A stretch of DNA of 8,860 bases from an uncultured Sulfurovum sp. (GTDB lineage Bacteria > Campylobacterota > Campylobacteria > Campylobacterales > Sulfurovaceae), in the NCBI GenBank assembly GCA_947313765.1, contig CAMZNQ010000244.1, positions 1 through 8,860 on the forward strand, written 5' to 3'. Below the pieces are notes generated by a model. The model was not told the DNA's origin. It made no database searches and was given only the letters and a program-made list of their open reading frames with translations. The position numbers were made by a program, and so were the translations under genes. This document shows, piece by piece, positions 1 to 5,333 of this stretch; the first letter of the stretch is position 1, and each line of letters opens with the position of its first letter.

Positions 1-282
1 CTCTAGCCACTCTTGCACTTCCTCTGTTTCAAAAACATCTTCCATGCTCCACATACGTTTGATGTGTTTCGCTTTATTAAACTCCTCACGCACCACACCC
101 CCTACTCTTTTAGTTGGGGAGTCTTCTGCCACCTCTTTTGGATTGGCTGTTTCATAATCTAACACTTCATGATAGAGCTTATCGTACTCTTCATCGGTAG
201 CGATAGGGCTATCTTCAACATAGTAGGCATATGCCCATTTTTTTAAAGTCTTAATCTTATTTATATATTCTATTTTGGTCAT
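1..282 (-). CDS. ligA: NAD-dependent DNA ligase LigA, N-terminal part (cut by window edge)
   Basis: This frame stays open from an ATG at 280-282 to the left edge, giving 94 residues without a stop; the rest of the gene lies outside. The visible part matches the LigA N-terminal Ia domain and the start of the adenylation domain: AYYVEDSPIATDEEYDKLY (about residues 18-36) carries the family pattern Y-x-x-D-x-P-x-x-x-D-x-E-Y-D, which binds the NMN half of NAD+. It is followed by EDSPTKRVGG (about 53-62) and HIKRMWSMEDVF (about 73-84), the usual dSPTxxVG and HxxpMlSLdn(a)F motifs. LigA seals nicks during replication and repair using NAD+. Upstream an AAGAG stretch about 8 nt before the ATG serves as ribosome binding site. 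The gene is divergent from the NlpC/P60 gene. The catalytic lysine (KxDG) lies beyond the window, so activity cannot be judged. Confidence 0.9.
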   Translation of the reverse strand, partial: MTKIEYINKIKTLKKWAYAYYVEDSPIATDEEYDKLYHEVLDYETANPKEVAEDSPTKRVGGVVREEFNKAKHIKRMWSMEDVFETEEVQEWLE

Positions 283-307
283 TAAATCTCTTTTAATAAT
301 TTTTACA

Positions 308-316
308 ATTTTAACA
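308..316 (-). promoter_or_regulatory. Candidate extended -10 promoter of ligA
   Basis: Read on the minus strand this is TGT followed by TAAAAT, an extended -10 element one mismatch from TGnTATAAT. It would start transcription near 301, about 20 nt before the ligA ATG. No good -35 hexamer is seen, as is usual for Campylobacterota sigma-70 promoters. AT-richness makes chance matches common. Confidence 0.35.
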
Positions 317-340
317 TTTTGAGCTTTATCTTCTACTAAA

Positions 341-355
341 GTAACTTAAAGTTAC
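341..355. promoter_or_regulatory. Perfect 15-bp palindrome, candidate operator
   Basis: GTAACTT-A-AAGTTAC is an exact inverted repeat with 7-bp arms around a single central A, in the 171-bp space between ligA and the NlpC/P60 gene. It has no T-run on either side, so it is not an intrinsic terminator. The size and tight spacing resemble the site of a dimeric helix-turn-helix repressor or activator. Its centre (348) is about 47 bp upstream of the proposed ligA start and about 80 bp upstream of the proposed NlpC/P60 start. No regulator gene is present in the window, so the cognate protein is unknown. Confidence 0.45.
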
Positions 356-414
356 ACATTAATGTATCTAAAATAATATGGTCTATTTTAATAATATTTA
401 CATATTCTTTTATA

Positions 415-420
415 TATAAT
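415..420 (+). promoter_or_regulatory. Candidate -10 box (TATAAT) of the NlpC/P60 gene
   Basis: A consensus TATAAT lies 33 nt before the ATG at 454 and would give a leader of about 27 nt containing the AAGGA ribosome binding site at 442-446. There is no properly spaced -35 element; TTTACA at 397-402 is only 12 nt away. The surrounding sequence is very AT-rich, so this is a plausible rather than firm call. Confidence 0.4.
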
Positions 421-453
421 TTTGAAATTTTTTGATTTAAAAAGGATTCTTTA

Positions 454-903
454 ATGAAAATTAAAAATATTTTCTTATTAGTTTTTATAATGTTTTATTC
501 AGCTGATTCTCTTTATGGAAAAAGCCATAGTAAATACTACAAAAGTATCTATATTGAACGTGTTGCAAAATCAAAACTTGGTAAAAAGTACAAATGGGGT
601 GGTAATGGTCCATACAAATACGACTGTTCGGGTTTTACCAAAGAGGTATTTAGACGTAATGGTATATACATTCCAAGAAATTCATGGAATCAAGCAAAAT
701 TAGGCATGAAAGTATCTAATACTAAATATTTAAGAAAGGGAGATTTAGTATTTTTTTCATCTAAACATAAAAAAATAGACCATGTAGGGATATATCTAGG
801 TCATGGTAAATTTATTCATGCTAGTAGATTTCATCATCGCATAGTCATATCTAGGCTTAGAGAGTATAAAAAATATTTTAAATGGGGGTGTCGCCTAACT
901 TAA
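454..903 (+). CDS. Secreted NlpC/P60 (C40) cell-wall cysteine peptidase
   Basis: A 149-residue protein with an N-terminal signal sequence (KIKN, then a hydrophobic stretch at about 6-15; probable cleavage near residues 18-22; no lipobox cysteine) followed by one NlpC/P60 domain. The catalytic triad is visible: Cys58 in YDCSGF, His110 in DHVGIYLG, and His122 in GKFIH. The WGG before the Cys and the RKGDLVFF segment (94-101) are also typical. Family members cut peptide stems of peptidoglycan, commonly the gamma-D-Glu to diaminopimelate bond, in the periplasm. No separate wall-binding domain (LysM, SH3) is present, so it is a minimal single-domain enzyme. The start is supported by AAGGA 7 nt upstream. 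The gene converges on sanA: the TAA stops of the two genes share the sequence TTAA at 900-903. Exact bond specificity cannot be read from sequence. Confidence 0.9.
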   Translation: MKIKNIFLLVFIMFYSADSLYGKSHSKYYKSIYIERVAKSKLGKKYKWGGNGPYKYDCSGFTKEVFRRNGIYIPRNSWNQAKLGMKVSNTKYLRKGDLVFFSSKHKKIDHVGIYLGHGKFIHASRFHHRIVISRLREYKKYFKWGCRLT

Positions 904-1553
904 TCTCTATAGAGAACATCTACTCTAGAGCCATAAAACTTAGGCTCTTTTCCTAAAATGTGAATATCTAAAAAAGCTTTAGCTCTTGCCAAAAGTTCAC
1001 GGTGTTCCATTCTCTTTGCCCAAACAGTATTTTTAAAATCTTTAGAGGCAAAACCTATCACTTTTTGACCTTTAGCATGAGCAATATAGATTGCTCTTTC
1101 CAAATGAAAACGTTGAGAGATAATAATATAGTCTCTTAAACCAAAAATTGCTTCTGCTCTTACAATAGAGTCTAATGTTCTAAACCCTGCATAGTCTAGT
1201 GAGATATATTTTGAGGGAACTCCTCTAGCTACTAAATCATCATGCATTGTTGTAGTCTCATCATAATATTTACTTCCATTATCTCCTGATACAACTATCG
1301 CTTTTATCTTGCCCGACTTAAAGAGCTTTACTGCTGAATCTATTCTATATTTATAGAAATAATTTATCTTGCCTCCTCTTAGATATTTGCTTGTACCTAA
1401 AAGGAGTCCTGCTTTTTTAGATGGAACATCTTCTATCTTGCTATATATATAAGGCTCTGTATCTTTTGCAATATCATCATTTAGACGAACCAAAAGTGCA
1501 TAGATAAATAGTCCTAAAAATAGTAAAAATATAAATTTTTTAATTAATCCCAT
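900..1553 (-). CDS. sanA: SanA-like DUF218 membrane protein
   Basis: A 217-residue protein with one N-terminal membrane anchor (about 5-22, IKKF then a Leu/Phe-rich run) and a DUF218 domain facing the periplasm. Motifs of the SanA/YdcF group are clear: GLLLGTSK (49-56), YRIDSAVKLFKSGK (69-82), SGDN (89-92), DYAGFRTLDS (120-129), SQRFHLERA (146-154) and a C-terminal RELLARAKAFLD (185-196). In E. coli SanA affects envelope barrier function and vancomycin exclusion at high temperature; its biochemical activity is still uncertain, so I name it by family only. Its ATG overlaps the stop of the upstream Sir2 gene (TAATG, 1-nt overlap) and no strong Shine-Dalgarno is seen, which suggests translational coupling. 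The stop overlaps the end of the convergent NlpC/P60 gene. Confidence 0.87.
   Translation of the reverse strand: MGLIKKFIFLLFLGLFIYALLVRLNDDIAKDTEPYIYSKIEDVPSKKAGLLLGTSKYLRGGKINYFYKYRIDSAVKLFKSGKIKAIVVSGDNGSKYYDETTTMHDDLVARGVPSKYISLDYAGFRTLDSIVRAEAIFGLRDYIIISQRFHLERAIYIAHAKGQKVIGFASKDFKNTVWAKRMEHRELLARAKAFLDIHILGKEPKFYGSRVDVLYRD
927..951 (+). terminator. Weak candidate intrinsic terminator of the NlpC/P60 gene
   Basis: AGAGCC at 927-932 can pair with GGCTCT at 943-948 over a 10-nt loop, followed by a short T-run (948-951). It lies 24 nt past the NlpC/P60 stop and inside the 3' end of sanA. The stem is only 6 bp and the U-tract is short, so termination would be inefficient at best. Confidence 0.25.
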
Positions 1554-2248
1554 TACGACAAAAACTCTTCTACCAATTCAAAAATTTCATCTATCGCTTC
1601 TGTTGCAGGTTTATGTAGTTGTACTTTAAAATATTGGTCATGATTTTTATCTACATCTAAATTGTTTAAAATTGAATAATCAACTAACTGTGCCATGTAG
1701 GCTGTATCTATAACATGCCCACTTGTTCCAATAACAACTATCATATCTGCTTCATTATATAGCTTTCTTAAATGCTCATAAGCAGGAGCATTCTCTCCAA
1801 ACATAACCACATTATGACGTACAACTGTACAATCACACTCTGGACAAGTGGTACTCTTTTGAGGCTTATATCCTATTGGAAAAACATGTTTACATCGCTC
1901 ACAACGTAAATCTGTCAATGTTCCATGAAGATGGATAACATCTGTGCATCCTGCTTTTTCTAACATATTGTCTACATTTTGAGTTAACATAAAAATATTT
2001 TTAGGATATTTTGACTTTAAATCTGCCAAACGCTTATGTGCATAATTTGGCTCTTTACTCTCTAAATCTGCTCGTCTAGCATCATAAAAATTGGTTACTT
2101 TTTGACGGTCTCTTGCCCAACCAGTTGTAGAACATACCTCTTCTATGGAGTAGTTTTCCCATAAACCATCAGAATCTCGAAATGTTTTAATTCCTGATTC
2201 AGCAGATAGACCAGCACCTGATACAATATATACTTTTTTTGAATTCAT
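1553..2248 (-). CDS. cobB: Sir2-family NAD-dependent protein deacylase (CobB-like)
   Basis: A 231-residue sirtuin with all core motifs: NAD-binding GAGLSAESGIKTFR (11-24), TQNVDNM (89-95), catalytic His108 in HLHGT, a zinc module C116-x2-C119 and C135-x2-C138 (C140 is a third cysteine in the second knuckle), and GTS (174-176). Family members remove acyl groups from lysines, consuming NAD+ and releasing nicotinamide and O-acyl-ADP-ribose. Tyr55 and Arg58 (FYDARR) form the Y-x-x-R pattern of SIRT5 and CobB that accommodates succinyl and malonyl groups, so desuccinylase activity is plausible in addition to deacetylation. The length is normal for bacterial CobB. It is first in a unit with sanA. 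A GAAGAGAG stretch upstream of the ATG acts as ribosome binding site, and an extended -10 box lies at 2278-2286. The physiological substrates are not evident from the neighbours. Confidence 0.92.
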   Translation of the reverse strand: MNSKKVYIVSGAGLSAESGIKTFRDSDGLWENYSIEEVCSTTGWARDRQKVTNFYDARRADLESKEPNYAHKRLADLKSKYPKNIFMLTQNVDNMLEKAGCTDVIHLHGTLTDLRCERCKHVFPIGYKPQKSTTCPECDCTVVRHNVVMFGENAPAYEHLRKLYNEADMIVVIGTSGHVIDTAYMAQLVDYSILNNLDVDKNHDQYFKVQLHKPATEAIDEIFELVEEFLS

Positions 2249-2277
2249 TTCACTCTCTTCAATTAAAATTTATCATT

Positions 2278-2286
2278 AGTATAACA
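2278..2286 (-). promoter_or_regulatory. Extended -10 promoter of the cobB-sanA unit
   Basis: The minus strand reads TGT-TATACT, an extended -10 with one mismatch to TGnTATAAT. Transcription would begin near 2271, giving a leader of about 22 nt before the ATG at 2248. It is the mirror image of the plus-strand box at 2312-2320 (TATAACAT / ATGTTATA inverted repeat at 2280-2287 and 2311-2318). Confidence 0.5.
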
Positions 2287-2311
2287 TATTTAAGAGAAAT
2301 ATTAAAAAAAA

Positions 2312-2320
2312 TGTTATATT
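2312..2320 (+). promoter_or_regulatory. Extended -10 promoter of the lipoprotein gene
   Basis: TGT-TATATT forms an extended -10, preceded directly by an A8 tract (2304-2311). Transcription would begin near 2327, about 22 nt before the ATG at 2349, leaving room for the AAGGA ribosome binding site at 2338-2342. The upstream parts of this promoter and of the cobB promoter overlap in about 25 bp of AT-rich DNA. Confidence 0.5.
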
Positions 2321-2348
2321 ATAAATATAACTATATAAAGGAAAAATT

Positions 2349-3116
2349 ATGTTACGTCTTCTACTGATTACATTTATTTCTCTGCTATTCATCTCTTGTA
2401 CTAAAGAGAGTATTGTCATTAAAACAATTGGTAAAAAGCCACTAAAAGAGATGAGCATTAAAACCATATCAAGAGTAACAATACCGACTCTTGAAGATGG
2501 ATATAAAAACTTCTCTACTACAGTAATCTCTTCCCAAAAAGAGATGAAAAAGTTTCTATCAAAAGTTAAACTCCAAAAAGGTTGGAAAAAAAGAGATAAC
2601 TTTATCAAATCAGTTAAATCACAGAAGATAGATTTTTCTCACTATAATCTATTGATGTACCGTATAGATAAATTGTCAAATGCAGATGTTCTTTTAGTTG
2701 GATTACCAAAAGGTGACAAAAAGATAATTACAATTAAGATTGGAGTAGATGAGAGTAACTCTACAAAGAGTAAACTATCACACTATGCTATTGCATATAA
2801 AATATCTAAAACAATCAGTAAAATCAAATTTAAAAATGGAGTTGAAGAGGATGTTATCAAAAACTCATCTTCTCAACTAAATTCAGATATTCCAGAGAGT
2901 TGTATGGAGTGGTTTGATGGGTGTAATTCATGTAAAAGAGCTTTAGATAATGATACTCCTCCCTCTTGTACTGAACTATCTTGTAAGGTATATGACGAGT
3001 TTAAATGTACTAAATGGAGAGAGAGTGTAAAACAGCTAAAGCTTGATAATGCTCCTTCACATCATGACAGCGAACTAGACTCACTCCCCCGTTCTGTACA
3101 GTTTGCAAATGAATAG
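2349..3116 (+). CDS. Uncharacterised lipoprotein with a C-terminal six-cysteine cluster
   Basis: A 255-residue protein with a lipoprotein signal: hydrophobic residues 3-16 and lipobox LFISC, making Cys17 the lipidated residue of the mature protein. Residues about 50-165 look like a small beta-rich domain; the run ISSQKEMKKFLS...IDFSHYNLLMYRI...SKIKF resembles by eye the PrcB-C-like sandwich, a guess I could not test. Residues 183-225 hold six cysteines (185, 192, 195, 207, 212, 220) in the pattern C-x6-C-x2-C-x11-C-x4-C-x7-C, starting PESCMEWFDGCNSC. I recall similar WFDGCNxC tails in uncharacterised exported proteins; three disulfides or a metal site are both possible. The start is firm (AAGGA 6 nt upstream, lipobox). 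The last 35 codons run antisense over the 3' end of folP, after the last cysteine. Function unknown; probably inner- or outer-membrane anchored in the periplasm. Confidence 0.8.
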   Translation: MLRLLLITFISLLFISCTKESIVIKTIGKKPLKEMSIKTISRVTIPTLEDGYKNFSTTVISSQKEMKKFLSKVKLQKGWKKRDNFIKSVKSQKIDFSHYNLLMYRIDKLSNADVLLVGLPKGDKKIITIKIGVDESNSTKSKLSHYAIAYKISKTISKIKFKNGVEEDVIKNSSSQLNSDIPESCMEWFDGCNSCKRALDNDTPPSCTELSCKVYDEFKCTKWRESVKQLKLDNAPSHHDSELDSLPRSVQFANE

Positions 3117-4155
3117 CCAATGTTCCTGCCAACCGTTCTTCGGTTGGTGTGGGGATAATCTTATCTATTATTGATTTTCTACTTGCTCCAACCAAAACTT
3201 CACAACCAAACTTTTTAAAGTGTCTCATATTTCTTAATAGAGTTAAATTATGTTCTAAACTCTTTCCAAACCCTATCCCTACATCTAAGATAATATCTTC
3301 TCTCTTAACTCCTAAAGCTTCACATCTAGCTATTCTCTCTTCAAAAAAGTTAGATACCTCTACCATAACATCATCATAGCATGGATTATCCTGCATAGTT
3401 TGTGGTGTTCCTTGCATGTGCATGATAATCAATTTAGCCCCATAATCAACAGCCAATTTAATGACCTCATCATCTGATGCTCCTGTAATATCATTAATAA
3501 AACAAAAACCACTCTTTAGAGCATACTCAATCACAGATGGTGTATAGGAGTCGATAGAGAAAGAGATTTTATCATATAGCTTTTTAGATTTTATCATATC
3601 ACAAATGGGTTTAATCCGTTCTAGCTCTATCTCTTTAGATACATTAACAGCATTGGGACGAGAAGAGACTGCTCCAATATCTATAATATCTGCCCCCTCC
3701 TCTATCATCTCTTCTATCTTTAAAAAAGCATCTTTCTCCATAAACCTAGAGGCTGAAAAGAAACTATCATCATTTGCATTAATAATTCCCATTATCTTTA
3801 TAGGATACTCTTTTGACTTTAAAAACTCCTCTAACTCTTTAGCTACTTTTTTCAATCCAAATGGTTGAGACAACTCTTTTTTAGCTAAAATCTCAATATG
3901 CTTTCTTGTTCCAATAAGTAGAGAGTCATAACTCTCTTTCTCACAAATAATTACCCCAGAAGGAGTTGCTAACTCTGCACCAATGCTCAAAGCATCTTGT
4001 TTTAAGATATTTACAGCAGGAGTTTTTAAATCTTTTATGTAAAAGTAGAGTAACTCCATCTTTTTAGCCATAATGGAGACACCTCCACCGTGGACTTTTA
4101 GCTTTTTAAGAAACTCTTTTTTATCTCTTATATTATCTACTTGATATATCTCCAT
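3010..4155 (-). CDS. folP: Dihydropteroate synthase FolP, N-terminally extended form
   Basis: It joins p-aminobenzoate to hydroxymethyl-dihydropterin diphosphate in folate synthesis. The 381 residues divide into an extra N-terminal region (1-117) and the TIM-barrel enzyme (about 118-381; ordinary DHPS is about 270-280 residues). Core motifs: IMGIINANDDSFF (121-133), GADIIDIGAVSSRP (154-167), SIDSYTPSVIEYAL (200-213), FINDITG (219-225), MHMQGTPQTMQDNP (245-258), DVGIGFGKSLEHNL (291-304), LVGASRKS (321-328) and VRCHDVKEH (361-369). The first loop differs from the usual NVTPDSF: the Thr and Pro positions are Asn and Asp. The extension, with GAELATPSGVI and QPFGLKKVA, fits my memory of other Campylobacterota FolP proteins; its role is unknown. 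The start is supported by AGGAGA upstream of the ATG, which lies inside holB (23-nt overlap). It is the last gene of the operon and converges on the lipoprotein gene. Confidence 0.92.
   Translation of the reverse strand: MEIYQVDNIRDKKEFLKKLKVHGGGVSIMAKKMELLYFYIKDLKTPAVNILKQDALSIGAELATPSGVIICEKESYDSLLIGTRKHIEILAKKELSQPFGLKKVAKELEEFLKSKEYPIKIMGIINANDDSFFSASRFMEKDAFLKIEEMIEEGADIIDIGAVSSRPNAVNVSKEIELERIKPICDMIKSKKLYDKISFSIDSYTPSVIEYALKSGFCFINDITGASDDEVIKLAVDYGAKLIIMHMQGTPQTMQDNPCYDDVMVEVSNFFEERIARCEALGVKREDIILDVGIGFGKSLEHNLTLLRNMRHFKKFGCEVLVGASRKSIIDKIIPTPTEERLAGTLAIHLQTVQNGGVSLVRCHDVKEHYQALAVLHSLSI
3129..3147. other. Perfect 7-bp stem hairpin inside the 3' end of folP
   Basis: CCAACCG (3129-3135) and CGGTTGG (3141-3147) form an exact inverted repeat with a 5-nt loop, GC-rich against its AT-rich setting. 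On the plus strand it begins 12 nt after the lipoprotein stop codon, where it could protect or slow an mRNA 3' end, but no U-tract follows, so it is not a standard intrinsic terminator. On the minus strand it encodes the conserved TPTEERLAG part of FolP, which may be the whole explanation. Confidence 0.35.
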
Positions 4156-4786
4156 CTTTTCTCCTCTTTGCTAACAACTTCAAAAGTAATCCACTTAAAA
4201 CAAAAGTAGTAGGAGAACCAACTTCCAATAGCTTTATGGCATTTGAAAACAAATCTAAAGTAGATTTATCTAAGATAAATTTTCCTGATTTCATAGCCTC
4301 TAAAGATATCTGCTCTACTAACTCTTTAGCCTCAACAGCTGATACTCTAATATTTGCCTGTATAAACTTATAGACTCTCTCTAAGTCTAAATTTTCTACA
4401 TCTAACGATAAGCTATCTGATATTTTTCGATTACCTAAAACTACTACACTCATTCTTGATTTAATTGTATCAAGTAGAGCTGACTTTGACTCTGTAACTA
4501 TTATGAAAAATTTATTTTTAGGTGGCTCTTCAAGAAGTTTAAGAAGTCTATTTTGTGCTATTTCAGAAAATCTTGGAGCAACTAAAATAATATAGTTATC
4601 CAATTCTGATGATATATAAGCTTTTTCAATAGCCTCTTGTGCCTGTTCAACTAAAAACTCTTTTAATTTACCTTTATTATCTTCATTTTTAATAATAGTC
4701 AACTTCTCTACACTCTGCTCATCTCTAAGTTGAGATAAGGTATTTTCAATATCTTCAGTGATAATGATACTAGAGGTTAAAAGCAT
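4133..4786 (-). CDS. holB: DNA polymerase III delta-prime subunit, short form
   Basis: Part of the clamp loader that places the beta sliding clamp on primed DNA. The identifying stretch is LVAPRFSEIAQNRLLKLLEEPP (68-89 overall, with the N-x-LLK-LEEPP signature at 79-89), followed by FFIIVTESKSALLDTIKSRM (93-112). The family SRC motif is SRM here but keeps Arg111, the arginine finger. At 217 residues it is much shorter than the about 330 of E. coli: it begins within the AAA+ fold, lacks any P-loop and zinc-binding cysteines, and has a reduced C-terminal collar. The absence of ATP-binding residues suits delta-prime, which is not an ATPase. No strong ribosome binding site precedes the ATG, which is 1 nt after the hobA stop, so it is probably translationally coupled. 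It overlaps the folP start by 23 nt. The call rests on the central motif plus the conserved gene order. Confidence 0.85.
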   Translation of the reverse strand: MLLTSSIIITEDIENTLSQLRDEQSVEKLTIIKNEDNKGKLKEFLVEQAQEAIEKAYISSELDNYIILVAPRFSEIAQNRLLKLLEEPPKNKFFIIVTESKSALLDTIKSRMSVVVLGNRKISDSLSLDVENLDLERVYKFIQANIRVSAVEAKELVEQISLEAMKSGKFILDKSTLDLFSNAIKLLEVGSPTTFVLSGLLLKLLAKRRKDGDISSR

Positions 4787-4787
4787 A

Positions 4788-5333
4788 TTAAAGTAGCTCT
4801 ATCTCACTAAATAGTGAAGCATCTAAAGTTTTATTGAAAAGTTTAAATAGCTGAATAAGTCTAATATCTAATGATAAACCACCATTACGAATATAGAAAC
4901 TATTTGGAACATCTCCATCAATAATCCATAAAAAGTTCTCATCATTTCTAAATGTAAACTTAGTGTAAGAGCTATCTGCTGAACCTATATACCAGATGAA
5001 ATAACCATCAGGATATGAGATATTTAACATATCTTCAAGTAAATCCAACTCTTGTGTACTCTTCATCTTATCTAGGTTTGGAAACATAGATTTAAGTGTA
5101 TATAGAGGGATAAAAGGTCTATCATTTGATAGATTATTCATCTTACTAGCTACATATTTTGCAAACCAACCTCTTTCATCATCTGTTAAAATCAATATAG
5201 ACTGACCGTCTAAGATTTTAGATATGGAACGTTGAACAACAGGAACCCAATCATAACGACACTCCTCCATCCAAGAGAAAGAGGAGTCCTCTTTTCTAAT
5301 TGTTTCAAGAGTCCAGCTTAACAATGAGGTCAT
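4788..5333 (-). CDS. hobA: HobA, DnaA-binding replication initiation factor
   Basis: A 181-residue cytoplasmic protein, the expected length of HobA. HobA is a tetrameric SIS-like-fold protein that binds domain I of DnaA and helps assemble it at oriC; it is a structural counterpart of E. coli DiaA and, as far as I know, restricted to Campylobacterota. Recognisable parts are the N-terminal TLETIRKEDSSFSWMEE (8-24), ILTDDERGWFAKYV (48-61), DRPFIPLYTL (71-80), DMLNIS (101-106) and FIWYIGSAD (112-120). The position between lysC and holB matches H. pylori. The ATG overlaps the lysC stop (TAATG) and there is no clear Shine-Dalgarno, which implies translational coupling to lysC. A consensus TATAAT lies on this strand at 5350-5345, only 12 nt before the ATG; it may be chance. 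Confidence 0.92.
   Translation of the reverse strand: MTSLLSWTLETIRKEDSSFSWMEECRYDWVPVVQRSISKILDGQSILILTDDERGWFAKYVASKMNNLSNDRPFIPLYTLKSMFPNLDKMKSTQELDLLEDMLNISYPDGYFIWYIGSADSSYTKFTFRNDENFLWIIDGDVPNSFYIRNGGLSLDIRLIQLFKLFNKTLDASLFSEIELL

Noticed and set aside
884..888. G5 run near the end of the NlpC/P60 gene (and C5 near 3086) as phase-variation tracts
   Set aside because: Far shorter than the G8-G12 tracts that vary in Campylobacterota.
905..914. Palindrome CTCTATAGAG just after the NlpC/P60 stop
   Set aside because: Ten self-complementary bases without loop or T-run, inside sanA coding sequence; expected by chance with frequent GAG/CTC codons.
2276..2608. A 110-residue open frame on the minus strand opposite the lipoprotein start
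   Set aside because: It is hydrophobic by antisense chance, would cover the divergent promoter region, and has no support beside the clear lipobox gene on the other strand.
3149..3868. Two plus-strand frames (3149-3379, 3605-3868) inside folP
   Set aside because: Both are shadows of conserved FolP coding sequence, rich in Ser/Ile/Leu as expected from antisense of this codon usage.
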